A stretch of DNA of 7,863 nt, taken from NCBI GenBank assembly GCA_009845505.1, contig VXZL01000621.1, positions 1 to 7,863 of the forward strand. Direction: 5' to 3'. This DNA comes from Candidatus Poribacteria bacterium. Lineage in GTDB: Bacteria; Poribacteria; WGA-4E; WGA-3G. The position numbers and the translations under genes were made by a program. Below the pieces are notes generated by a model that was given only the letters and a program-made list of their open reading frames with translations, made no database searches and was not told the origin of the DNA. Shown piece after piece: positions 1 to 6,391 of the stretch. Every line of letters begins with the position of its first letter. The first letter of the stretch is position 1.

Positions 1-60
1 CTCCTGGGCACTGCGTCCTACATCCTTGTGGTTTTCCTCTAAGTTCACTGCTTTTTTCAT
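1..60 (-). CDS. Partial hypothetical protein, N-terminal 20 codons only
   Basis: An ATG at 58-60 opens a frame of 20 codons without a stop up to the window edge, beginning MKKAVNLEENHKDV. The start is supported by AGGTGAT a few bases upstream (about 61-67), which matches the anti-Shine-Dalgarno sequence well, with 6 nt between AGG and ATG. It follows the FAH-family gene by about 100 nt on the same strand and could be the next gene of that operon, although an imperfect hairpin lies between them. The visible residues are polar and show no signal peptide. Too little is present to name a family. Confidence 0.55.
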   Translation of the reverse strand, partial: MKKAVNLEENHKDVGRSAQE

Positions 61-112
61 AAATCACCTAAAAAACTTCAAGAGTTCCATACTACTTTTC
101 TTTAAAAGGAAT

Positions 113-136
113 CTGCAAGGACAACGTCCGCCGCAG
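113..136 (-). terminator. Possible weak intrinsic terminator after the FAH-family gene
   Basis: In the minus-strand RNA, CUGCGG pairs with UUGCAG (two G-U pairs). After a single bulged C, GGAC pairs with GUCC around a GUU loop, giving about 10 bp. The following bases, AUUCCUUUU, are only moderately U-rich. It lies 24 nt beyond the FAH stop codon and before the next start at 60, so it could end or attenuate the transcript. The wobble pairs and broken U-tract keep confidence low. Confidence 0.3.
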
Positions 137-160
137 CTCAGATTTAATCGTTAAAAAATC

Positions 161-1114
161 CTAAAGCTGCTTTACAGGGTTTGCTAAGGTGCCGAACCCG
201 TCAATTTCTATTTTCACAAGGTCGCCTGCAGCGAGTGGCAGATCGTTCGGTACAATGATACCTGTCCCCGTTGAGACGACGGTGCCGAACGGAATCGGGT
301 TATCCCGCATCAGGAATTCCGTGAGTTGTTCAAATTTCCAATTGATTTGGGAGGTGTTCACGCTACCTTCATAGATAACTTCATCGCCCCGCAGAACGGT
401 ACACGTCATATCCAGATTATACGGATCATCTACTTCAGAGGGTGTAACAAACATAGGACCGAGCGCACAACATCCATAAAAGACTTTGGATTGCGGTAGG
501 TAGAGCGGATTGTCCCGTTCAATATCCCAGGCGGATACATCGTTGCAGAGCGTATATCCAATGATTTCGCCGTTGTCACCGAGGACGTAGGCGAGTTCAG
601 GCTCGGTCGCGGTCAGCGCAGAGTCGCTCCGAATCCCGATAAAGCCGTTAGGACCTACGCAACGTGAGGGAGTCGCCTTGAAAAATATCTCAGGTCGATC
701 GGCGTAGTAGACGCGACTGTAGATGTCCTGTTCACTGTCGTCGTCCCGCATATCCGCGCTCCGTTTGTAGGTGACACCGCATCCCCAGACTTCGGGGGAG
801 TCGATCGGTGCTAAGAGGTGTGGAACATTTTCAGCAGGGGCAACATCTAATTTTTTTAATGTAAGTCCATCTGATTCCGTGGTTGCATTTTCTTCATCGG
901 GATGTGCCTGAAGTCGTATAGGGGTCGGAGTCGCCACCTTTTCTTGGATGTCCGCGAGTATTACACCGAGGCTGACTTGCTCCCGATGGGCAAGTTCCAG
1001 TATCTCTAATACATTCGGTGAGTCTTCGCTTGTTACGTCAATGACTTCCTCTTCGCGGGTAACAATCCCAACCCGCTTGCCTAAGTTTGGTAGATGAAAT
1101 TGGATGAGTTTCAT
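161..1114 (-). CDS. Fumarylacetoacetate hydrolase (FAH) family protein, 2-keto-3-deoxy-arabinonate dehydratase-like
   Basis: 317 residues with an N-terminal cap (about 1-100) and the FAH catalytic fold (about 105-317). The metal-binding triad is visible: E171 and E173 in TEPELAYVL, and D192 in LCNDVSAWDIE. The following stretch, NPLYLPQSK (about 202-210) then CCALGP, resembles 2-keto-3-deoxy-sugar-acid dehydratases such as archaeal KdaD more than true fumarylacetoacetases. Proteins of this fold are Mg-dependent cytoplasmic enzymes that cleave or dehydrate 2-keto acids. Start ATG at 1114 has AAGGA about 9 nt upstream. The gene follows the Ldh-family gene by 50 nt and is probably co-transcribed, which fits a sugar-acid or hydroxy-acid degradation role. 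Substrate cannot be read from sequence; ureidoglycolate lyase-like or acylpyruvase activity are alternatives. The FAH fold is secure, the KdaD-like reading is an inference. Confidence 0.88.
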   Translation of the reverse strand: MKLIQFHLPNLGKRVGIVTREEEVIDVTSEDSPNVLEILELAHREQVSLGVILADIQEKVATPTPIRLQAHPDEENATTESDGLTLKKLDVAPAENVPHLLAPIDSPEVWGCGVTYKRSADMRDDDSEQDIYSRVYYADRPEIFFKATPSRCVGPNGFIGIRSDSALTATEPELAYVLGDNGEIIGYTLCNDVSAWDIERDNPLYLPQSKVFYGCCALGPMFVTPSEVDDPYNLDMTCTVLRGDEVIYEGSVNTSQINWKFEQLTEFLMRDNPIPFGTVVSTGTGIIVPNDLPLAAGDLVKIEIDGFGTLANPVKQL

Positions 1115-1164
1115 TCTTTATTGTCCTTGCACAATGTTATTGATACTTTATGCCGCGTCAGCAT

Positions 1165-2142
1165 TTAAAATGGAAGCGAAATACCAACGCGTTCAGCGAC
1201 GCTTTTCAACTGTTCCTGATGTTCTTTGCCAACGGGGATGCCGATTTCAGCCCATTCCTGTTCGCGCGCCCATTCTAAGCCGCCAGGCAAATCTGATCGG
1301 TCATAACCCGGTGCCGGTCGCATCTGTCGAGCATCGTGGATATGTTGATCGATCTCTGCTTTATACTCGGCAATTGGGCGAAACCGAGAAATGTCAATTG
1401 CTGCGATAAAAGCACCTTGATTGGCACCCTCCCAGATTGTTGGCGGATCCGGCGGTTTATCGAATAGCCAGATACCTGCCATAAACCCACCGAGCGCATG
1501 ACTCACATGACTCAACCCCAACATCTTGAAGAACGCAGCTGGACTCTGTTCAAACGCCGCTTCCAACGGCAGCTTGGTGTCAATGCCGGTTGCCATATCG
1601 ACAACTATGGGCGGTTGGTTGCCCGCTGGCAGCGCAAAACTCATCGGCGAAGCACCCGTTGCAGTGGCAATTACGCTCTCAGAACTATGTCGAAAACGGT
1701 GGCAGGAGACCGCGAATCCGGCACAATCTGCTTCAAGCGCGAGCCGTGAATACTTGCCAGCACTCCCAAAGTGGAAGTGGTTCCGACTCGTTGCAGCACC
1801 CAATCCCATTTCTTTGGCTTTTTTGACGGCCGCCTTTGCAGCATGATACGAAGCAAAATGCCCCATACCACCATCGCCGTCATAGACTGCTGTTGTTGGG
1901 GATTCGTCAATGCAGCGGACATTTGGACGTGGATTTACTTTGCCGTCAAGCATCATCCCTACATATCCGGGCGTTTGGCGCGTGCCATGACTGAACACAC
2001 CCCGCAGATCCGTGAGAACGAGCAGGTGTGCTATGTGCGCACCATCCGCTTCTGAGGTCCCAGCCTTCTGGAAGGCTTCACTGATGAAGTCTCGCATTGC
2101 ATCCGGCATCACGCGGATAAATTCTTTTGGAACTACATTCAT
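1165..2142 (-). CDS. Ldh family (malate/L-lactate/ureidoglycolate dehydrogenase type) NAD(P)-dependent oxidoreductase
   Basis: 325 residues of the Ldh2/AllD/MdhI-type fold, which oxidises 2-hydroxy acids or reduces 2-keto acids with NAD(P) and is unrelated to Rossmann-type lactate dehydrogenases. Seen: helical N-terminus, the conserved SHG motif with H52 (family catalytic histidine), the RNHFHFGSAGKY block (120-131), the ATGASPMSFALPAG cofactor loop (161-174), the VVDMATG strand (180-186) and the C-terminal AIDISRF...EIDQHIHDAR and LPGG segments. The family segment that usually follows the DMA strand (GKI...iP.GWA.D..G..T.DP) is absent, so this copy is shorter than usual there. Start ATG at 2142 lies only 3 nt after the stop of the dioxygenase gene. 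Its likely ribosome site, GGAG, is inside the end of that gene, implying translational coupling. Substrate unknown; malate, 2,3-diketogulonate and sulfolactate dehydrogenases all occur in this family. Confidence 0.88.
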   Translation of the reverse strand: MNVVPKEFIRVMPDAMRDFISEAFQKAGTSEADGAHIAHLLVLTDLRGVFSHGTRQTPGYVGMMLDGKVNPRPNVRCIDESPTTAVYDGDGGMGHFASYHAAKAAVKKAKEMGLGAATSRNHFHFGSAGKYSRLALEADCAGFAVSCHRFRHSSESVIATATGASPMSFALPAGNQPPIVVDMATGIDTKLPLEAAFEQSPAAFFKMLGLSHVSHALGGFMAGIWLFDKPPDPPTIWEGANQGAFIAAIDISRFRPIAEYKAEIDQHIHDARQMRPAPGYDRSDLPGGLEWAREQEWAEIGIPVGKEHQEQLKSVAERVGISLPF

Positions 2143-2145
2143 AAT

Positions 2146-2970
2146 TTATTGAAACTCCAGTTGTGCCCACACTGCAGCATTCTTAACGACGGCATCGGGT
2201 GTGATTTGTGAAGAGAGCAGATGTCCTTGGGTCGAGCGGAGTGTCGGCTGTCTGGCATCTTGGTAACGAAAATCCAGACTCCATCGGACGTGTGCTGCCC
2301 GGTTTGGTAACCCGCGGTGAAACAGGAGATTACTGAAAATCACAACATCCCCTGGGTCAATCTCTATACGAACCGCAGCTGCTTCGACAGGTTTGATATA
2401 GTCGTCGTGGATACGTAGATAGTACTCGTCTTTTTCGTGTGGAACGACTCCCCATTTATGGCTTCCCGGAATAAATTCCATACACCCATTTTCAACATTG
2501 ACTGGTACTAAGGGTGCCCAGATGTTCATCATCCGCAAGACATCCGCTGTCTCTGAAGTATAACCAGCATCCTGATGCCACAAAACTTCTGTACGTTTGT
2601 TCTCAGGCAATTTCGGACGCACGGAATAGTTTGGATACAATCGAATCTCTGGACCGAGGATCCTATGTGCAAGTTTAAGGAGGACAGGATGGGCGAACAC
2701 ACCGAAAAAGCCTTCTCGGTGCAGTTCTGGACGAAAGATAGTCGGATTTTCGTCTGGATAGTTTTCGTAGAGCAGCATCAGGCGGGTTTCAAATGGGGCA
2801 TCACGATAGGTATTCATCAACTTACCTTGTGTATACCGTTGTGCCGCAAGTTCAGCGACTAATGCTTCACATTCGTCTTTGACCCCCGTAAGCACAACTG
2901 GCTCCAAAATACCCTGAAGAATACAGAAGCCGTTTTCATTGAAGTCCTTGATGACTGATTCCACTTTCAT
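2146..2970 (-). CDS. Phytanoyl-CoA dioxygenase (PhyH) family protein
   Basis: 274 residues, a full-length Fe(II)/2-oxoglutarate-dependent dioxygenase of the PhyH family. The iron triad is present: H132 and D134 in the WHQD motif, and H218 in LLFHRGLPN. R229 in the HVRWSLDFR segment is the expected 2-oxoglutarate-binding arginine. The double-stranded beta-helix includes IWAPLVPVN (150-158), NGCMEFIPGSH (161-171) and DPGDVVIFS (205-213). No signal peptide, so cytoplasmic. Members hydroxylate very varied substrates, including lipids, alkaloids, amino acids and phosphonates; nothing here fixes the substrate. Start ATG at 2970 has GAAGG 8 nt upstream. It lies 55 nt after cysC and 3 nt before the Ldh-family gene, inside the same probable operon. 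Members are often abundant in poribacterial-type genomes (recollection, not checked). Confidence 0.93.
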   Translation of the reverse strand: MKVESVIKDFNENGFCILQGILEPVVLTGVKDECEALVAELAAQRYTQGKLMNTYRDAPFETRLMLLYENYPDENPTIFRPELHREGFFGVFAHPVLLKLAHRILGPEIRLYPNYSVRPKLPENKRTEVLWHQDAGYTSETADVLRMMNIWAPLVPVNVENGCMEFIPGSHKWGVVPHEKDEYYLRIHDDYIKPVEAAAVRIEIDPGDVVIFSNLLFHRGLPNRAAHVRWSLDFRYQDARQPTLRSTQGHLLSSQITPDAVVKNAAVWAQLEFQ

Positions 2971-3025
2971 GTTCCATACCTTCTCTGTAGTATCTATAGG
3001 GTCATGAAGGCATCCTTTCTCGGTT

Positions 3026-3658
3026 CTAATTGTCAGCAGGCACTAAACCCGCCTTAACAAGAGCCGCGACGACTGTCTTTGCGGATTCTTCGATAGAGAG
3101 TTCTGCCGTATTCACTGTGACTTCCGGATCCAGAGGAGGTTCGTAGGGCGCACTGATACCTGTGAACTCCTGAATCTCCCCAGCGCGTGCTTTTTTGTAT
3201 AAACCTTTCGTGTCGCGTGCTTCGCAGACTTCGAGTGGACAGTCAACGAAAACTTCGACAAATCTACCTTCCGCAATGAGTTCTCTTGCCGTGTCTCTAT
3301 CGTCGCGATAAGGTGAGATGAAAGCAGTCATAACGATAGTACCTGCATCCGCAAAAAGTTTCGACACTTCGCCGATACGACGGATATTTTCCTCACGGTC
3401 CTCCGGTGAGAAGCCTAAGTTCTTGTTCAACCCATGTCGAACGTTGTCGCCATCTAAAACGTATGTATGGTGGTTCTGCTGGTGCAATACGTGTTCGACC
3501 GCGTTTGCTAAAGTCGATTTACCGGAACCCGAAAGTCCAGTGAACCAAATCACACAGCCTTTCTGATTCAGTAATTTTTCTCTGTCTTCTACCGTGACAA
3601 TTGCTTCATGCCACGTGATGTTCGTTGATTTCTGTTGAGCCAATCGATTATTCCTCAC
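3026..3658 (-). CDS. cysC: Adenylyl-sulfate (APS) kinase
   Basis: Phosphorylates adenosine 5'-phosphosulfate with ATP to give PAPS, the activated sulfate used for assimilation or for sulfation. 210 residues from GTG, close to the usual CysC length. Visible: the N-terminal [10 protein letters not shown] segment, Walker [10 protein letters not shown] (41-49), [11 protein letters not shown] (68-78), [13 protein letters not shown] (82-94), FISPYRDDR (113-121) containing the active-site serine (S115), the [10 protein letters not shown] lid (149-158) and the YEPP motif (172-175). The start is uncertain: GTG at 3658 has no ribosome site, while TTG at 3643 is preceded by GAGG at 9 nt and gives the more typical N-terminus beginning near [10 protein letters not shown]. 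Either start would be coupled to the leader ORF ending at 3648. It is the first full gene after the consensus promoter at 3726-3754. No cysD/cysN partner is in the window. Confidence 0.95.
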   Translation of the reverse strand: MRNNRLAQQKSTNITWHEAIVTVEDREKLLNQKGCVIWFTGLSGSGKSTLANAVEHVLHQQNHHTYVLDGDNVRHGLNKNLGFSPEDREENIRRIGEVSKLFADAGTIVMTAFISPYRDDRDTARELIAEGRFVEVFVDCPLEVCEARDTKGLYKKARAGEIQEFTGISAPYEPPLDPEVTVNTAELSIEESAKTVVAALVKAGLVPADN

Positions 3659-3686
3659 ATGTTAAAAAATCAAAAAATTGAGACAT
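3648..3686 (-). CDS. Putative 12-codon leader peptide upstream of cysC
   Basis: ATG at 3686 encodes [12 protein letters not shown] and ends with TAA at 3648-3650. It has a strong ribosome site (GGAGG, 3697-3701, 10 nt spacer), which cysC itself lacks at its GTG start. The stop overlaps the cysC GTG start by 11 nt and lies 4 nt before the alternative TTG start, a layout that suggests translational coupling. The peptide is Phe-rich, from two T6 runs, and has one Cys codon. No competing terminator hairpin was found in the leader, so classical attenuation is not supported. It could also be chance placed behind a good GGAGG. Confidence 0.45.
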   Translation of the reverse strand: MSQFFDFLTCEE

Positions 3687-3696
3687 TCTAAACGTG

Positions 3697-3701
3697 CCTC
3701 C
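3697..3701 (-). promoter_or_regulatory. Shine-Dalgarno site of the leader ORF
   Basis: The minus strand reads GGAGG here, 10 nt before the ATG at 3686 and 38 nt before the cysC GTG. It is far too distant to serve cysC directly, which is the main reason to take the leader ORF seriously. Confidence 0.55.
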
Positions 3702-3725
3702 GTAATTAGGTGTAATCCCTATACT

Positions 3726-3754
3726 ATTATACGCGCGAATGTAGCTAATGTCAA
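3726..3754 (-). promoter_or_regulatory. Perfect sigma-70 consensus promoter
   Basis: On the minus strand, TTGACA (3749-3754) and TATAAT (3726-3731) are separated by exactly 17 bp, the ideal vegetative promoter in both hexamers and spacing. Transcription should begin near 3718-3720, giving about 33 nt of leader before the small ORF at 3686 and about 60 nt before cysC. The upstream flank is AT-rich (3755-3780), as expected for an UP-type region. It lies in the roughly 200-base gap between the FG-GAP gene and cysC and is well placed to drive the cysC-phyH-ldh-fah cluster. Such an exact consensus implies strong expression unless repressed; no clear operator palindrome was seen around it. Confidence 0.85.
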
Positions 3755-3864
3755 TATAAATAAAACCAAGAGTGTATAAATGTTTGGGTAGGCAATTGTT
3801 GAAGTCAGGAATTAGCGCAAGTTGCCCAAATTTTACGCTACAAAGACCCGCAGAACTCTTATTT

Positions 3865-5595
3865 TTACAGATTTTCTGTAATGTGGATAACTCGGTTTAT
3901 GGGGCTTTCCGCGTTTGAAAAATCAAGCGTCTGGATATGTCCACTTTGCCATTCTACCTTGATAGATTGGATTGTTTTTTCTGAACCTATACCAAAGTGA
4001 AGCATCCGCTCACTACCTGAAGCATAACTCCCACCGCACGTCCCTTCTCGGAATTGCGTTGTTTCCGCTGTCCGCACCCAGACTTTCGCACCAATGCCAT
4101 CTCGGTTCCTTTTGGTTCCAACAAGCACAATTTTCACCCAATTATTTGTTTCCGCTATTTGAGAGTCATTTCGTAGTAACACCGCGGATTCACTGTTGGA
4201 TGTAACAAGAATATCCATCGCGCCATCGTTATTATAGTCACCGATGGCTACACCGCGCCCAACAATTCGACGTTTGAAAAACGCACCAGCTGTCTCGGAT
4301 ACCTCCCTGAATTGTCCCAAACTGGTGTTTTCAAAGATCTGGCATCTCTGTCTGTAGGAGAGCGACGGCGTAATTTCTGATACGTTGTCCCACACATGCC
4401 CATTTGCAACAAAGAGGTCGAGCGTGCCGTTGTTGTCCGCATCGAGAAACTCGGTCCCGAAACCGAGTTGTGAGAAACTCAGATCAGCCAATCCCGCTTC
4501 AAAGGTCGTCATCGTGTAGAAATCCCCGTCGTCATTGTGAAAAAGACTGTTGACCTCCAAGGAGAAATTTGTAATAAAAAGATCGGACGCGCCGTCATTG
4601 TCGTAATCACCCGAAGCGATCCCCATACTTGCTGTCGCTCGACCTTCTGAATTGTAAGCAACTCCTGCTGTTAATGCGACATCTGTAAAAGTACCATCCT
4701 TATTATTCCGATAGAGAAAATCTGGGACAGCGTCGTTGGCAACGAAAATATCAGGGTAACCGTCGTTGTTGTAGTCTGTAAAGAGTGTCCCTAACCCTTT
4801 ACCGGCGTTGTGGAGTCCGGCGCGGGAAGTGGCATCTGTAAAAGTACCATCCCCATTATTCCAATAGAACGTGTCCCGAACTCCCGGATATTCGTGAGGA
4901 CCGCAGTAGATATGCACGCCTTCCAGAAAACAGGCGTGCGCTGTTTCGAGTTGGTAATCCAGGTAGTTTACCACATAGAGGTCTAAATGTCCGTCAAGGT
5001 TGAAGTCTCCGAAGGACGCGCTAACGCTCCAGTTCCCATCTCCCACCCCTGCGTCCCATGTGACATCTGTGAAGGTACCATCGCCATTGTTCCGATAAAG
5101 TTGGTTTGTACCGAAATTAGTAAGGTAGAGGTCGGCATCACCGTCATTGTCATAATCTGCGGAGATGCAGCCCATACCGTATCCGTGATTGTGTTGAAGT
5201 CCCGCTGCGACTGTGGTATCAATAAACGTTCCATCGCCGTTGTTCCGGTAGAGAACGTTCATTTCGTCAGGCTGCCTGCGAGGCTTAGAGTCGCGGTCGA
5301 GGGTGCCGCTGTTGACAAGGTAGATGTCGAGATGCCCATCGTTGTCGTAGTCAAAGAAGAGTCCGCCGGCTCCCATCGTTTCGGGTAGATATTTATGTTG
5401 AGATGCCCCCTTGGTGTGTTTGAATCGGATACCGGCTTGTTGCGTCTGTTCAGTGAAGTGGATTCTATTTTCAGCTGCGGATAGCAAGATAGGAAAACTG
5501 ATGGCAAGTATGAGAGTGGTGAGTAGAAGGGGATTTGTGTTAGCACCGAGCGAGAGATAACAGTAGTGCTTCAATTTTTTCCCTATATCTCGCAT
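3865..5595 (-). CDS. Secreted FG-GAP/VCBS repeat protein with C-terminal ASPIC/UnbV domain (CRTAC1-like)
   Basis: 576 residues from the ATG at 5595. A basic N-terminus precedes a hydrophobic segment (about 22-38) ending LLSAA, a likely signal peptide cleaved near residue 41, so the protein is exported. Seven FG-GAP-type repeats form a probable beta-propeller, each with a calcium-binding DxDxDG-like loop near residues 82, 147, 197, 274, 330, 385 and 453. Several are followed by LYRNNGDGTFTDVT-like segments. The last about 80 residues (492-572) match the ASPIC/UnbV domain, including NRDGIGAKVWV. Such proteins are extracellular and often assigned to adhesion or matrix binding; exact function is unknown. 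A GTG at 5619 would extend the frame by 8 codons but lies inside the terminator hairpin 5611-5639, so ATG at 5595 is preferred. No good ribosome site precedes either start. No convincing terminator follows. Confidence 0.92.
   Translation of the reverse strand: MRDIGKKLKHYCYLSLGANTNPLLLTTLILAISFPILLSAAENRIHFTEQTQQAGIRFKHTKGASQHKYLPETMGAGGLFFDYDNDGHLDIYLVNSGTLDRDSKPRRQPDEMNVLYRNNGDGTFIDTTVAAGLQHNHGYGMGCISADYDNDGDADLYLTNFGTNQLYRNNGDGTFTDVTWDAGVGDGNWSVSASFGDFNLDGHLDLYVVNYLDYQLETAHACFLEGVHIYCGPHEYPGVRDTFYWNNGDGTFTDATSRAGLHNAGKGLGTLFTDYNNDGYPDIFVANDAVPDFLYRNNKDGTFTDVALTAGVAYNSEGRATASMGIASGDYDNDGASDLFITNFSLEVNSLFHNDDGDFYTMTTFEAGLADLSFSQLGFGTEFLDADNNGTLDLFVANGHVWDNVSEITPSLSYRQRCQIFENTSLGQFREVSETAGAFFKRRIVGRGVAIGDYNNDGAMDILVTSNSESAVLLRNDSQIAETNNWVKIVLVGTKRNRDGIGAKVWVRTAETTQFREGTCGGSYASGSERMLHFGIGSEKTIQSIKVEWQSGHIQTLDFSNAESPINRVIHITENL
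4678..5253. repeat. DNA-level repeats inside the FG-GAP gene
   Basis: Four diverged copies of a roughly 35-40 base unit begin near 4678, 4830, 5062 and 5213. Plus-strand forms share cores such as ATCTGTAAAAGTACCATCC and CCATCGCCATTGTTCCGATA. Each encodes the LYRNNGDGTFTDV-type part of one propeller repeat. The two units near 4678 and 4830 are nearly identical at the nucleotide level, pointing to fairly recent duplication or gene conversion within the gene rather than only protein-level convergence. Confidence 0.7.
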
Positions 5596-5610
5596 TGGTG
5601 ATAATACAAA

Positions 5611-5639
5611 TAAAGGCACCCAGCGAGTGGATGCCTTTA
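5611..5639 (-). terminator. Intrinsic terminator of the secreted CBM-like gene
   Basis: On the minus strand an 11-base arm, TAAAGGCATCC, is separated by the loop ACTCGCT from GGGTGCCTTTA. All 11 pairs form in RNA, with one U-G wobble. The tail continues UUUGUAUU after the stem's own UUUA. In plus-strand RNA the wobble becomes a C-A mismatch and no U-tract follows, so the hairpin is directed to minus-strand transcription. It starts 14 nt after the stop of the gene at 5654-6358 and ends 15 nt before the ATG of the FG-GAP gene. Confidence 0.8.
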
Positions 5640-5653
5640 AATGTCTGTTCTAT

Positions 5654-6358
5654 TTAGAATCCGCCTTTGAGCGAACCCCAAGTCGTAGTGAGTTTGTTTT
5701 GTGCTTCAACAGCCGTCTGTGGATCGGTTTCGTTGGCATCAAACTCGATATCTGTTGTCGCGAAGATTTTATCAATGTATGTGCCGTCTTCGCGATGCGC
5801 AATATGCAAGGTATGCTCTCCAGCAGTCAACTCCACTGGAACGGGATCATCGCCGTGCTGGACAAGTTCAGTGCCTTCAAACGGACCATCACGCGTATTC
5901 AGCCGGAACCAGACCCAATCGGTTGTATAGTTAACCCGGAGATCTGGTACTTCAAAGAAATCCCAGATGTTCATAGTCGCATCATTGGTAGAGGCAACAT
6001 CACCATCAGCAGCATCGAATACCCAGTAACAGGAGTTGTCGCCAACTGACGGAGCAATAACGCGGCCCCAGAAATGCCAATCGTCTGCGTCGACTGAGAA
6101 TTCATATTTTACCCAGTCGCCACCGTCATTGGTCGCACCATTGTGTGAACCGATGTAAGCACCACCGGATGCTTCTGTGACAGTGTAATCGTCTACACTT
6201 TCAGCAGCATTACCCGGGTGATCGGTTGGGACTGTAAAGACCTCAAATTTTGTGCCGTTTGAATCAGAAAAGTCTTCTGCTTCCCAACTGATATATTTTT
6301 GTGCAAATGCGGGAAGCGCGATAAGGCTTAAAACTGTCAATAAAACGATAGTTCGCAT
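5654..6358 (-). CDS. Secreted protein, probable carbohydrate-binding-module-like beta-sandwich
   Basis: 234 residues from ATG 6358. A clear signal peptide (about 1-19) ends ALPAFA before Q20, so the protein is exported. The mature part opens with WEAEDF, reminiscent of the EAE(D) start of CBM6/CBM35-type sugar-binding modules. It continues with SGGAYIG, DWVKYEFSVDADDWHFWGRV, WVWFRLNTRDGPF and LTAGEHTLHIAHREDGTYIDKI, a pattern shared by ligand-binding beta-sandwiches in which G(E/D)H(T/R)L near the end is typical. No catalytic domain is attached. The protein ends in NKLTTTWGSLKGGF, a tail that may be lineage-specific. The start is fixed by AAGGAGG 7 nt upstream; a TTG 6 nt earlier is too close to that site. 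The gene has its own promoter (6392-6400) and terminator (5611-5639), so it is probably monocistronic. Sugar binding is inferred from general resemblance only. Confidence 0.75.
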   Translation of the reverse strand: MRTIVLLTVLSLIALPAFAQKYISWEAEDFSDSNGTKFEVFTVPTDHPGNAAESVDDYTVTEASGGAYIGSHNGATNDGGDWVKYEFSVDADDWHFWGRVIAPSVGDNSCYWVFDAADGDVASTNDATMNIWDFFEVPDLRVNYTTDWVWFRLNTRDGPFEGTELVQHGDDPVPVELTAGEHTLHIAHREDGTYIDKIFATTDIEFDANETDPQTAVEAQNKLTTTWGSLKGGF

Positions 6359-6365
6359 TAACAAA

Positions 6366-6372
6366 CCTCCTT
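6366..6372 (-). promoter_or_regulatory. Strong Shine-Dalgarno site fixing the start at 6358
   Basis: The minus strand reads AAGGAGG with 7 nt to the ATG at 6358. A TTG at 6362-6364 that could extend the frame by two codons is only 1 nt from this site and is therefore excluded as the start. Confidence 0.85.
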
Positions 6373-6391
6373 AGAAAAGTGGATTAAAGTC

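Noticed and set aside
3641..3686. Frameshift or homopolymer error joining the leader ORF to cysC
   Set aside because: In the cysC frame a TAA lies at 3662-3664 just upstream. Adding or removing bases in either T6 run leads into that stop, so a simple run-length error cannot fuse the two.
3783..3830. TTTGGG...CCCAAA inverted repeat downstream of the FG-GAP gene as its terminator
   Set aside because: Only 9 pairs form with a 4-nt bulge and a long loop, and no U-tract follows on the minus strand. A terminator cannot be supported.
4987..5388. Plus-strand open frame of 133 codons opposite the FG-GAP gene
   Set aside because: It is the antisense image of the DxDxDG and GDGTF repeats (Val/Ile-rich), has no ribosome site and matches no recognisable domain.
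5595..5619. GTG at 5619 as the start of the FG-GAP protein
   Set aside because: The GTG lies inside the stem of the terminator 5611-5639 and has no ribosome site. The ATG at 5595 keeps the whole signal peptide hydrophobic core.
5627..6049. Plus-strand open frame of 140 codons opposite the secreted CBM-like gene
   Set aside because: It begins in the terminator region, lacks a ribosome site and lies wholly opposite a gene with a signal peptide and strong start signals.
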